From positions 124,001-188,000 of the forward strand of contig NZ_JAPWKB010000018.1 in NCBI RefSeq assembly GCF_028283785.1: DNA of 64,000 nt, read 5' to 3'. This DNA comes from Paraburkholderia sp. GTDB taxonomy: Bacteria; Pseudomonadota; Gammaproteobacteria; Burkholderiales; Burkholderiaceae. The notes below the pieces were generated by a model. The model did not search any database. It was not told where the DNA came from and worked only from the letters and a program-made list of their open reading frames with translations. The position numbers and the translations under genes were made by a program. Shown here one piece after another: positions 35,425 to 42,877 of this stretch (its first letter is position 1; every line of letters begins with the position of its first letter).

Positions 35425-35542
35425 GAAGAGACTGAATAGAGTGAAAGTCAGTCTCAAAGAATAGGCTGAATCAGCCGTTCTCCATCTCACAATCGGGATC
35501 CCGCGATACACGTTTCTGCAACGCCGTCTCGATTTATTCCCG

Positions 35543-35571
35543 TTGAATCAATTTAGTTAGTCACCCATACT
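35543..35571 (+). promoter_or_regulatory. candidate sigma-70 promoter of the repeat-built small protein
   Basis: TTGAAT, 17-bp spacer, CATACT within an unusually AT-rich stretch, about 70 nt upstream of the Shine-Dalgarno. Each hexamer matches four of six consensus bases. Confidence 0.45.
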
Positions 35572-35639
35572 GAATCGCGCGAAAGCCTTATCTGTCGCGC
35601 TATTCAGAGCACTCTATAAAAATCCTAAAGGAGTATCGC

Positions 35640-35894
35640 TTGACTAAGAACGCCAAAGAAACGTCCGATCGAATCGCCCATCTTGCCGCAGTGATTCTTG
35701 CCCGTCACAGTTCGACACTGCTGGCAAAAGAACTCGCCGGATCCGCGCTCGCGCAACATCACAGCGCGAAGCAAACCAGCGCAAAAATTGCGAGTCTCGC
35801 GGCCAGGGTCCTGGCCGATCACCATTCGTGCGCGGAGTCGAAAGAACTCGCGGGGTCGGTGTTGGCGCAAGCGCGTCAACATCTGGCCGCGTAG
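35640..35894 (+). CDS. small protein made of two direct repeats (TTG start)
   Basis: An 84-residue hypothetical protein. The start is TTG at 35640, decided by AAAGGAG 7 nt upstream; no ATG is in a suitable place. Two internal copies of about 29 residues are clear: IAHLAAVILARHSSTLLAKE LAGSALAQ, and IASLAARVLADHHSCAESKE LAGSVLAQ. Each is a predicted amphipathic Ala-rich helix pair ending in ELAGSxLAQ. There is no signal peptide or membrane helix and no recognised domain. It resembles short Ala/Ser-rich repeat proteins found sporadically in proteobacteria, function unknown. It is monocistronic, with a candidate promoter at 35543 and a terminator at 35953. Confidence 0.75.
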   Translation: MTKNAKETSDRIAHLAAVILARHSSTLLAKELAGSALAQHHSAKQTSAKIASLAARVLADHHSCAESKELAGSVLAQARQHLAA

Positions 35895-35952
35895 CGCTAG
35901 CGTGCCGGCGTTGCCGTTCTGAGTTCAGCGGCTAGCGCATCGCACGCGCAAA

Positions 35953-35982
35953 AAAAATGCGCTGCCAAGGCAGCGCATTTTT
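35953..35982. terminator. bidirectional terminator between the repeat protein and htpG
   Basis: AAAAATGCGCTGC / GCAGCGCATTTTT hairpin (from 35953 to about 35980) with a 4-nt loop and flanking A and T tracts. The two genes converge here. Confidence 0.88.
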
Positions 35983-36043
35983 CAACCACGAACAACGGGG
36001 AACACCGGTCGCTACGCGACGAGCGGCCAGGCCGCTCTTTAGA

Positions 36044-37939
36044 TCAACCGCGCGACAACAGCAACGCGTTGGTCCGCTTGACGAAGCTGGCCGGATCTTC
36101 CAGCGCCCCGCCTTCCGCGAGCAGCGCCTGATCGAACAGCAGATGGCACCAGTCGTCGAAGTTGGCGCTTTCCGCGTGCAAATGCTTGACCAGCGCGTGT
36201 TCCGGATTCACTTCCAGAATCGGCTGGAACGACGGCGCAGACTGGCCGGCCGCCTTCAGCATCCGTTGCAGATAACCGCTCATTTCGCCGTCGTCGGCAA
36301 CGAGGCATGACGGCGAGTCGGTCAGGCGGAACGTCAGACGCACGTCCTTCGCCTTGTCCTTCAGCGCTTCCTTCATCTTGTCGACGAGCGGCTTCAGTTC
36401 TTCGCCGACCTTCTCTTGCGCTTCTTTCTCTTCGTCGTTCAGCGCGCCCAGATCGAGATCGCCGCGCGCGACGCTTTGCAGCGGCTTGCCGTCGAATTCC
36501 GACAGGAACGACAGCATCCATTCGTCGACGCGATCCGTCAGAAGCAACACTTCGACACCCTTCTTGCGGAACACTTCGAGGTGCGGGCTGTGCGTCGCGG
36601 CCTGCCATGCGTCGGCGGTGACGTAGTAGATCTTCGTTTGCTCGGGCTTCATCCGCGCGACGTACTCGGCCAGCGCGACGGTCTGCTCCGGCGTGTCGTT
36701 ATGCGTCGACGCGAAGCGCAGCAAATGGGCGATGCGCTCCTTGTTCGCGAAGTCTTCGCCGATGCCTTCCTTCAGCGCCTGACCGAATTCCTTCCAGAAC
36801 GATGCGTATTGCGCCTTTTGCGCGGCGTCGTCGGAATTGGCCAGTTCTTCGAGCATCGACAGCGAACGCTTGGTCACGCCTTCGCGGATCGCCTTGACAT
36901 CGCGGCTTTCCTGCAGGATTTCGCGCGACACGTTCAGCGGCAGATCCGCCGAATCGACCACGCCCTTCACGAAACGCAGATACGCGGGCAACAGCTGCTC
37001 GGCGTCGTCCATGATATAGACGCGCTTCACGTACAGCTTCAGGCCGCCGCGATGATCGCGATTCCACATATCGAACGGTGCGTGAGTGGGGATGTACAGC
37101 AACTGCGTGTACTCGCTGCGGCCTTCGACGCGGTTATGCGTCCACGTCAGCGGATCTTGATGATCGTGCGACAGATGCTGGTAGAACTGCTTGTATTGCT
37201 CGTCCGTGATCTCGTTCTTCGAGCGGGTCCACAACGCGCTGGCCTGATTGACCGTTTCGTCTTCGTCGAGCGTGACCATCTCGCTCTTTTCGCCGTCCCA
37301 CTCTTCCTTCTGCATCAGGATGGGCAACGCGACGTGATCCGAATACTTCTGGATGATCGATTTCAGCCTGTACGACGACAGCAGTTCGTCTTCTTCAGCG
37401 CGCAGATGCAGCGTGATGGTCGTGCCGCGTTGCGCGCGCTCGATCGAATCCACCTCGAAATCGCCCTCGCCGCCGCTTTCCCAGCGCACGCCTTCCGACG
37501 CCGGCAAGCCCGCGCGACGCGTCTCGACGGTGATCTTGTCCGCGACGATGAAACCCGAGTAGAAGCCCACGCCGAACTGACCGATCAGCGCCGCATCTTT
37601 CTGCTGGTCGCCGGACAGCTTGCCGAAAAATTCTTTGGTGCCCGAACGCGCGATCGTGCCGAGGTTCGCGATCGCTTCGTCGCGGCTCATGCCGATGCCG
37701 TTGTCGTCCAGCGTGATGGTGCGGGCAGCCTTGTCGTACGACACGCGAATCCGCAGATTCGGTTCGTTTTCATACAGCGCGCTGTTTTCGATCGCCTCGA
37801 AGCGCAGCTTGTCGGCGGCGTCGGATGCGTTCGAAATCAGCTCGCGCAGGAAAATTTCCTTGTTGCTGTACAGCGAATGAATCATCAGATGCAGAAGCTG
37901 TTTGACTTCTGCCTGGAAGCTCATCGTCTCTTGTGCCAC
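36044..37939 (-). CDS. htpG: molecular chaperone HtpG (bacterial Hsp90)
   Basis: HtpG is the cytosolic Hsp90, a dimeric ATP-driven folding chaperone. The 631 residues are full length. The GHKL ATPase domain shows ELISNASDAADKLRFEAI, DNGIGMSRDEAIANLGTIA and GQFGVGFYSGFIVAD. The middle domain has VKRVYIMDDAEQLLPAYLRF and LPLNVSREILQESR, and a C-terminal dimerisation domain follows. The GTG at 37939 (MAQETMSFQAEVKQLLHLM) is preceded by AGAGGA and matches the family N-terminus better than the internal ATG five codons later. No sigma-32 promoter was identified with confidence. Confidence 0.96.
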   Translation of the reverse strand: MAQETMSFQAEVKQLLHLMIHSLYSNKEIFLRELISNASDAADKLRFEAIENSALYENEPNLRIRVSYDKAARTITLDDNGIGMSRDEAIANLGTIARSGTKEFFGKLSGDQQKDAALIGQFGVGFYSGFIVADKITVETRRAGLPASEGVRWESGGEGDFEVDSIERAQRGTTITLHLRAEEDELLSSYRLKSIIQKYSDHVALPILMQKEEWDGEKSEMVTLDEDETVNQASALWTRSKNEITDEQYKQFYQHLSHDHQDPLTWTHNRVEGRSEYTQLLYIPTHAPFDMWNRDHRGGLKLYVKRVYIMDDAEQLLPAYLRFVKGVVDSADLPLNVSREILQESRDVKAIREGVTKRSLSMLEELANSDDAAQKAQYASFWKEFGQALKEGIGEDFANKERIAHLLRFASTHNDTPEQTVALAEYVARMKPEQTKIYYVTADAWQAATHSPHLEVFRKKGVEVLLLTDRVDEWMLSFLSEFDGKPLQSVARGDLDLGALNDEEKEAQEKVGEELKPLVDKMKEALKDKAKDVRLTFRLTDSPSCLVADDGEMSGYLQRMLKAAGQSAPSFQPILEVNPEHALVKHLHAESANFDDWCHLLFDQALLAEGGALEDPASFVKRTNALLLSRG

Positions 37940-38105
37940 GGTCGGGTGTCCTCTCTTTTACGGGTGCTTGATGTGCTGGATGGCGCGTGCGGACGGGTTT
38001 GCGTCTCGCGGATCGTGCGCGTAACTGGGGACGCGCTGCGCGTTTTCAAGAGCGTTGCATTGTACTGATACGCAGGCCGACGAGCTGCAAACGCGCAGCC
38101 GGGCG

Positions 38106-39569
38106 TCAGCCGCCGCGCCGCGCGACGGCTTCGAGATAGCCGCCGAGGAACGCCGGCAACGCCGGATCGCCGCAGTTCGCGACGTTGAAGCGCGTCCACG
38201 TGGTCGGCGACTGCTGCGGTGAAAACAGGCTGCCGGGCGTCAGTAGAAACCCTTCCTCGTGACCGGCCACCGCCAGTGCGTTCGAATCGACGCCGGTATC
38301 CGCCCACAGGAACATTCCGGCGTCGGGCGTGCTGAACAACGTCAGACCGGTCGCTTCGAGCATGCGCGTGGCGCGGTCGCGCACGCTGTCCAGCCGCGCG
38401 CGCAGCCGCTCGACGTGTCTCCGATAGTGACCCTCCGTCAGCACCTTGTACAGCACGCGTTCGTTGAGTTCGGGGCTGGTCATGCCGACCAGCATTTTCT
38501 GATCGGTCAGCCCCTGCGTGACATCGGGCGAACTGGCGATAAAGCCGACCCGCAGATTCGGCGCGAGCGTTTTCGAATAGCTGCCGAGAAAAATCACGCG
38601 CTTGAGCTGGTCGAGGCTGGCGAGCCGCGTCGCCGGATAGCCGGGCGGGCACAGATCGCCGTAGACGTCGTCCTCGACGACGATGAAATCGTATTCTTCC
38701 GCAAGCCGCAAGATGCGGAAAGCCTGCGCCGCCGTCAGCGACGTGCCGGTCGGGTTTTGCAGCACGGAATTGATCACCAGCATCTTCGGACGCCACGTCT
38801 TGACCAGCGCCTCGAACGCGTCGAGATCCGGCCCGGCGGGCGTGTACGGCATGCCGATCAGCCGCGCACCCTGAGACGCGAAGCGCCCGAACATCTGAAA
38901 CCACGCCGGATCGCCGACGATCACCGCGTCGCCGGGCTTCACGAACAGGCGCGCGATCAGGTCGATGGACTGCGTGATGCCCGAAGTCATCACGAACTGA
39001 TCCGGCGTCGCACCGATTTCGAGTTCTTCCAGACGCGTCTGCAATTGCTGGCGCAGCGGCAAAAAGCCTTGCGGCGAGCCGAAACCGAGCAGTTGCGCGC
39101 CGCTTTGACGGCCGAGCGTGCGCAACGCGCCGGTGATCAACTCGCCGTCGAGCCACGAACCCGGCAGATAACCGAGACCGGGACCGCGTTCCGGATGATG
39201 CGAGGTCGTCAGCATATTGCGCAGCAACCAGACCACGTCGATGGTCGGTGCGACCGGCGCGGCCTCCGCCGCCACGTTCGCCGCGCGGCGCTCGCCGGGC
39301 AGCGGCATCGCAAGCCGCTCGCGGACGTAGAAGCCCGAGCCGCGCCGCGAATCGAGATAACCCTGCGCGACCAGCCGTTCGTACGCCTCGACCGCGGTAA
39401 AACGCGACACGCCTTTGTCCAGCGCGAGCTTGCGGATCGACGGCATCCGCATACCGGGACGGAACACGCGCTCCTCGATGCGGCGGCGCGCCCATTGGAC
39501 GAGCTGATCGACGAGCGTGGTCGCCGACGAATCGTGCGGAACGGGAATCTGATCGAGCGGAACGGACAT
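38106..39569 (-). CDS. MocR-family regulator (GntR HTH fused to aminotransferase domain)
   Basis: A 487-residue transcription factor. The N-terminal GntR winged helix (about 18-85) reads RIEERVFRPGMRMPSIRKLA and SRFTAVEAYERLVAQGYLDS. A long linker leads to a fold-type I aminotransferase domain with NPTGTSLT, VVEDDVYGDLC and the PLP lysine in GSYSKTLAPNLRVGF. MocR proteins sense amino acids or vitamin B6 through PLP. GGAG lies 7 nt before the ATG at 39569. Two TGTACCG direct repeats just upstream are likely operators. The target gene is unknown; autoregulation, or control of the divergent VOC gene, is plausible. Confidence 0.9.
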   Translation of the reverse strand: MSVPLDQIPVPHDSSATTLVDQLVQWARRRIEERVFRPGMRMPSIRKLALDKGVSRFTAVEAYERLVAQGYLDSRRGSGFYVRERLAMPLPGERRAANVAAEAAPVAPTIDVVWLLRNMLTTSHHPERGPGLGYLPGSWLDGELITGALRTLGRQSGAQLLGFGSPQGFLPLRQQLQTRLEELEIGATPDQFVMTSGITQSIDLIARLFVKPGDAVIVGDPAWFQMFGRFASQGARLIGMPYTPAGPDLDAFEALVKTWRPKMLVINSVLQNPTGTSLTAAQAFRILRLAEEYDFIVVEDDVYGDLCPPGYPATRLASLDQLKRVIFLGSYSKTLAPNLRVGFIASSPDVTQGLTDQKMLVGMTSPELNERVLYKVLTEGHYRRHVERLRARLDSVRDRATRMLEATGLTLFSTPDAGMFLWADTGVDSNALAVAGHEEGFLLTPGSLFSPQQSPTTWTRFNVANCGDPALPAFLGGYLEAVARRGG

Positions 39570-39582
39570 GACGAACTCCAAC

Positions 39583-39613
39583 TGTACCGAAAACTATCGA
39601 GTCGATTGTACCG
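39583..39613. promoter_or_regulatory. candidate MocR operator: two TGTACCG direct repeats
   Basis: TGTACCG at 39583-39589 and again at 39607-39613, 24 bp apart start to start (a little over two helical turns), in the upstream region of the MocR gene. MocR regulators such as GabR and PdxR are known to bind direct repeats. Assignment is by pattern only. Confidence 0.5.
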
Positions 39614-39818
39614 TTACTGTGCTGGTCGAGGGCGATACATTCGTCCGAACGCCCGGCGCGGCGGGCGAAGCGGCTGTCCGCCTCGCCCGCGCGCTTTTGG
39701 CGGGTTATGCTTACGGCCCCGCGCCTGGCCGGTTCGGCGTCGCAATAGGGTACTGATCCAGTGCCGGACACGACGCCCGACCCGCCGACGCCCGCAGAAC
39801 ACGCCTGACCGATTTGCC

Positions 39819-40508
39819 ATGACCGCCCAATCGCTTCGCCTCGATCACCTCGTGATTTCCGCCCGCACGCTCGACGAGGGCACGCAATACGTCGCCGACA
39901 CGCTCGGCGTCGCGCCGTCGGGCGGCGGTTCGCATCCGCTGATGCGCACGCATAACCGGCTGCTCAATCTGTGGGGCGGCGTGTACCTGGAAGTCATCGC
40001 GATCGATCCCGATGCGCCGGACCACGCCGACGCCCGTCCGCGTCTGTTCGCGCTCGACGCGGCATCCACGGCGACGCGGCTGAAGAAAGGCCCGTATCTG
40101 TCGCACTGGGTGGCGCGTGTGGACCGGCCGAAAAGCCTTGCACGCTGGCAAGCGCAGTATCCGGCGCGCATTCCGGCCGTCGTGCCGATGACGCGCGGCG
40201 CGTTCACGTGGAGTTTGACGGTCGCGGACGACGGCGAGTTTCCGTCGTTCGACGGTGCCGGTGACGGCATCCTGCCGTCGCTGATCCAGTGGGACACGAC
40301 CGCGCATCCGTCGGCGGCGCTGGACGAAAGCCCGCTTGCGCTGACCTCGTTGAGCGCCGTGCACCCACAGGCATCGACGATCGCGGCGCAGCTCGAATGG
40401 CTCGGCGCCGCGCATCTGATCAACGTATCCAGGCCGGAAGGCCGGTCGCGAACCGCGACGCTGACTGCAACGTTCGACACACCCACCGGACCGCGCACGC
40501 TGAGCTGA
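39819..40508 (+). CDS. VOC-superfamily glyoxalase-like protein
   Basis: A 229-residue protein of the long Glyoxalase-like family (two VOC modules). It shows RLDHLVISARTLDEGTQYVA, the HPLMRTHNRLLNLWGGVYLE strand (metal-binding His and Glu positions) and LLNLW. Such proteins are usually annotated only as VOC family; no substrate can be inferred. Start at 39819; only a weak ribosome site. It is divergent from the MocR regulator, with 249 nt between. Confidence 0.82.
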   Translation: MTAQSLRLDHLVISARTLDEGTQYVADTLGVAPSGGGSHPLMRTHNRLLNLWGGVYLEVIAIDPDAPDHADARPRLFALDAASTATRLKKGPYLSHWVARVDRPKSLARWQAQYPARIPAVVPMTRGAFTWSLTVADDGEFPSFDGAGDGILPSLIQWDTTAHPSAALDESPLALTSLSAVHPQASTIAAQLEWLGAAHLINVSRPEGRSRTATLTATFDTPTGPRTLS

Positions 40509-40641
40509 CACACCCAGGCTCGTGCAACGAAACACCCGCCCGCTGCGGGGCTCGCCTGACCCGGCGGCCAACTCGGGCGATAATACCCAACCTCCGAATC
40601 ATCAACCAACCCGATTCCAGCGCAACCCAGTAGAGGAGACC

Positions 40642-41823
40642 ATGGATCAAAGCGACCTTAACGCCCCGACGTGGCAATTGTCCGAACGCGCCCTCAAGCT
40701 CACCAGCTCGGCGATTCGCGAAATCCTGAAGGTCACCGAACGGCCCGAGGTCATTTCTTTCGCAGGCGGCCTGCCGTCGCCCGTGACGTTCCCGGCCGAG
40801 CGCATGCGCGAAGCGTCCGACCGCATCCTGCGCGACACGCCGGGCGCGGCGCTGCAATACAGCGCCACCGAAGGCTATCTGCCGCTGCGTGAATGGATCG
40901 CCGCGCGCTTTTCCGTGCGCGTGTCGCAAGTGCTGATCACGACCGGCTCGCAGCAGGCGCTCGACCTGCTCGGCAAAGTGCTGATCGACGAAGGCAGCCG
41001 CGCGCTGGTCGAAACGCCGACGTATCTCGGCGCACTGCAATCGTTCTCGCTGTATGCACCGGACTTCGTCCAGGTCGCCGCCGACGAAGCCGGGCTGATC
41101 CCGGCGTCGCTGACGCCCGAACTGACCGCCGGCGCGCGCCTGCTGTACGCGCAACCGAACTTCCAGAACCCGACCGGCCGCCGTCTGCCGCTGGAACGCC
41201 GTCGCGCGCTCGCCGAACTGGCGAAGACCGCGTCGTTCCCGGTGATCGAGGACGATCCGTACGGCGCGCTCGATTACGCGGGCGAGCCGCTGCCTACGCT
41301 GCTGTCGATGGCGCCGGACCACATCGTGTATCTCGGCTCGTTCTCGAAAGTGCTCGCGCCGGGTCTGCGGATCGGCTACATCATCGCGCCCGAAGATCTG
41401 CATTTCAAACTGGTGCAAGCCAAGCAGGCCAGCGATCTGCACACGCCGAGCTTCACGCAGCGCATCGTCCACGAAGTCGTCAAGGATGGCTTCCTCGACA
41501 CGCATATCCCGACCATCCGCGAGGTTTATCGCAAGCAATGCGACGCGATGCTCGCCGCGCTCGAACGTTATATGCCGGAAGGCGTCACGTGGAACCGTCC
41601 GGAAGGCGGCATGTTCCTGTGGCTGAATCTGCCCGCGCATATCGACACGATGAAGCTGCTCGAGGAATCGATCGCGCAGAACGTCGCGTTCGTGCCGGGT
41701 GCGCCGTTCTTCGCGAACGAAGCGCAGCACAACACGCTGCGTCTGTCGTTCGTGACGGTGCCCGACGCGAAGATCGACGAAGGCGTGTCGAAGCTCGGCG
41801 CGCTGATCCGCTCGAAGCTCTAA
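40642..41823 (+). CDS. PLP-dependent aminotransferase (class I/II, LysN-like)
   Basis: A 393-residue fold-type I aminotransferase without a DNA-binding domain. It shows ISFAGGLPSPVTFPAE, the ALQYSATEGYLPLREW pattern, PNFQNPTGRRLP, VIEDDPYGALDYAGE, and the PLP lysine in GSFSKVLAPGLRIGY. These marks fit the 2-aminoadipate/alpha-aminotransferase (LysN, AraT) branch, with aromatic or branched amino acids as probable donors. AGAGGAG precedes the ATG at 40642. It is followed 58 nt later by ridA, which deaminates reactive enamine/imine products of PLP enzymes. Confidence 0.9.
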   Translation: MDQSDLNAPTWQLSERALKLTSSAIREILKVTERPEVISFAGGLPSPVTFPAERMREASDRILRDTPGAALQYSATEGYLPLREWIAARFSVRVSQVLITTGSQQALDLLGKVLIDEGSRALVETPTYLGALQSFSLYAPDFVQVAADEAGLIPASLTPELTAGARLLYAQPNFQNPTGRRLPLERRRALAELAKTASFPVIEDDPYGALDYAGEPLPTLLSMAPDHIVYLGSFSKVLAPGLRIGYIIAPEDLHFKLVQAKQASDLHTPSFTQRIVHEVVKDGFLDTHIPTIREVYRKQCDAMLAALERYMPEGVTWNRPEGGMFLWLNLPAHIDTMKLLEESIAQNVAFVPGAPFFANEAQHNTLRLSFVTVPDAKIDEGVSKLGALIRSKL

Positions 41824-41881
41824 GCCGTGATGCCGGGCGTCCGGCATCGCAATCATCATCTACTCATCGTCAGGATCTGCA

Positions 41882-42346
41882 ATGTCGCAAGCCAATGTAT
41901 ATGACAAGCTGAAGGAACTGGGCATCGAACTGCCCATCGCGGGCGCACCGGCCGCCGCGTACGTGATGAGCGCGCAAAGCGGCAACACGGTGTACCTGTC
42001 CGGGCACATCGCGAAGAAAGACGGCAAGGTGTGGGTCGGCAAGCTCGGCGCGACGTTGGCCACCGAAGAAGGCAAGGCCGCCGCGCGTTCGATCGCGATC
42101 GACCTGATGGCGACGCTGCACGCGCATGTCGGCGATCTGAACCGCGTGACGCGCATCGTCAAGGTAATGAGCCTCGTCAATTCGACGCCGGAGTTCACCG
42201 AGCAGCATCTGGTGACGAACGGCGCGTCGGAACTGATCGCGGAAGTGTTCGGCGATGCGGGCAAGCATGCCCGCTCGGCGTTCGGCGTCGCGCAGATTCC
42301 GATGGGCGCTTGCGTCGAGATCGAACTGATCGCCGAAGTCGCGTAA
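41882..42346 (+). CDS. RidA-family (YjgF/UK114) protein
   Basis: RidA proteins hydrolyse 2-aminoacrylate-type enamine/imine intermediates. This 154-residue member is longer than RidA proper (about 128) and belongs to the YjgH/Rid-like group with VMSAQSGNTVYLSGHIAKKDG and ARSAFGVAQIPMGACVEIEL. The catalytic-site Arg of RidA (Arg105) falls at the RSAFGV arginine. It lies downstream of the aminotransferase and probably shares its transcript. Its stop codon lies inside the first unit of an 8-bp tandem repeat. Confidence 0.9.
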   Translation: MSQANVYDKLKELGIELPIAGAPAAAYVMSAQSGNTVYLSGHIAKKDGKVWVGKLGATLATEEGKAAARSIAIDLMATLHAHVGDLNRVTRIVKVMSLVNSTPEFTEQHLVTNGASELIAEVFGDAGKHARSAFGVAQIPMGACVEIELIAEVA

Positions 42347-42412
42347 TCGCGTAATCGCGTAATCGCGTAATCGCGTAATCGCGTAATCACGCAATGACGT
42401 CATGACGTCATG
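42341..42412 (+). repeat. 8-bp tandem repeat array spanning the ridA stop codon
   Basis: Six exact copies of gcgtaatc (42341-42388) followed by three diverged units (acgcaatg, acgtcatg, acgtcatg). The TAA stop of the upstream gene lies in the first unit. The array could vary in length by slippage without changing the protein. Confidence 0.9.
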
Positions 42413-42457
42413 ACATAACGCCGCGACACGCGCGCCCGTCTCAAACGGGCAACCCAT

Positions 42458-42500
42458 CCGCGCCGCAGACAGTTCCGCTGTCTGCGGCGCGGTTTGTTTT
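42458..42500 (+). terminator. terminator of the aminotransferase-ridA operon
   Basis: A 15-bp perfect stem (42458-42472 with 42478-42492), loop ttccg, followed by tttgtttt. Confidence 0.88.
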
Positions 42501-42877
42501 GGCGAAACGAACGCGTCGAACGTAGAATCGACGCGCTTCGGGTTCACGAAACGGCTTTCATGCCGCCTGCGTTCGCCGCCCCTGGAACCCCCGCCCGGCG
42601 CGGCTGCCGGTAAGGTTCGATAGCCGCCGCAAGGTCGGGTCGAGCGTATACCCGGTGTTGCCACTCTTCCCGAAACCAGAGGCATTCAGTAATATCAAAG
42701 CGCATTCGATCGCCTATCGAGGGCTCGGCCGTGGCCGCCGCCCTTCCCACTGCGCAGCAGCCCTGGCATTCCGTTCATCATGCAGCCCATTCTGAAACTT
42801 GCGCAATCGATGCAGCAGTCGTGGCAGACCACGCAATCCGTACCGTTCGCCGGCTGCAACCGGGCGTTTCCAGCCCG
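42501..42877. other. intergenic region upstream of the GGDEF-EAL gene
   Basis: About 375 nt. The downstream reading frame is open from 42731, but the first 49 codons look non-coding and lack a Shine-Dalgarno. Promoter elements are not obvious. Confidence 0.4.

Noticed and set aside
38259..40508. 749-residue plus-strand ORF
   Set aside because: Antisense to the MocR gene for most of its length; only its last 229 codons are real (the VOC gene, start 39819).
42341..42412. CRISPR-like repeats
   Set aside because: Units are 8 bp with no spacers; a simple tandem repeat.
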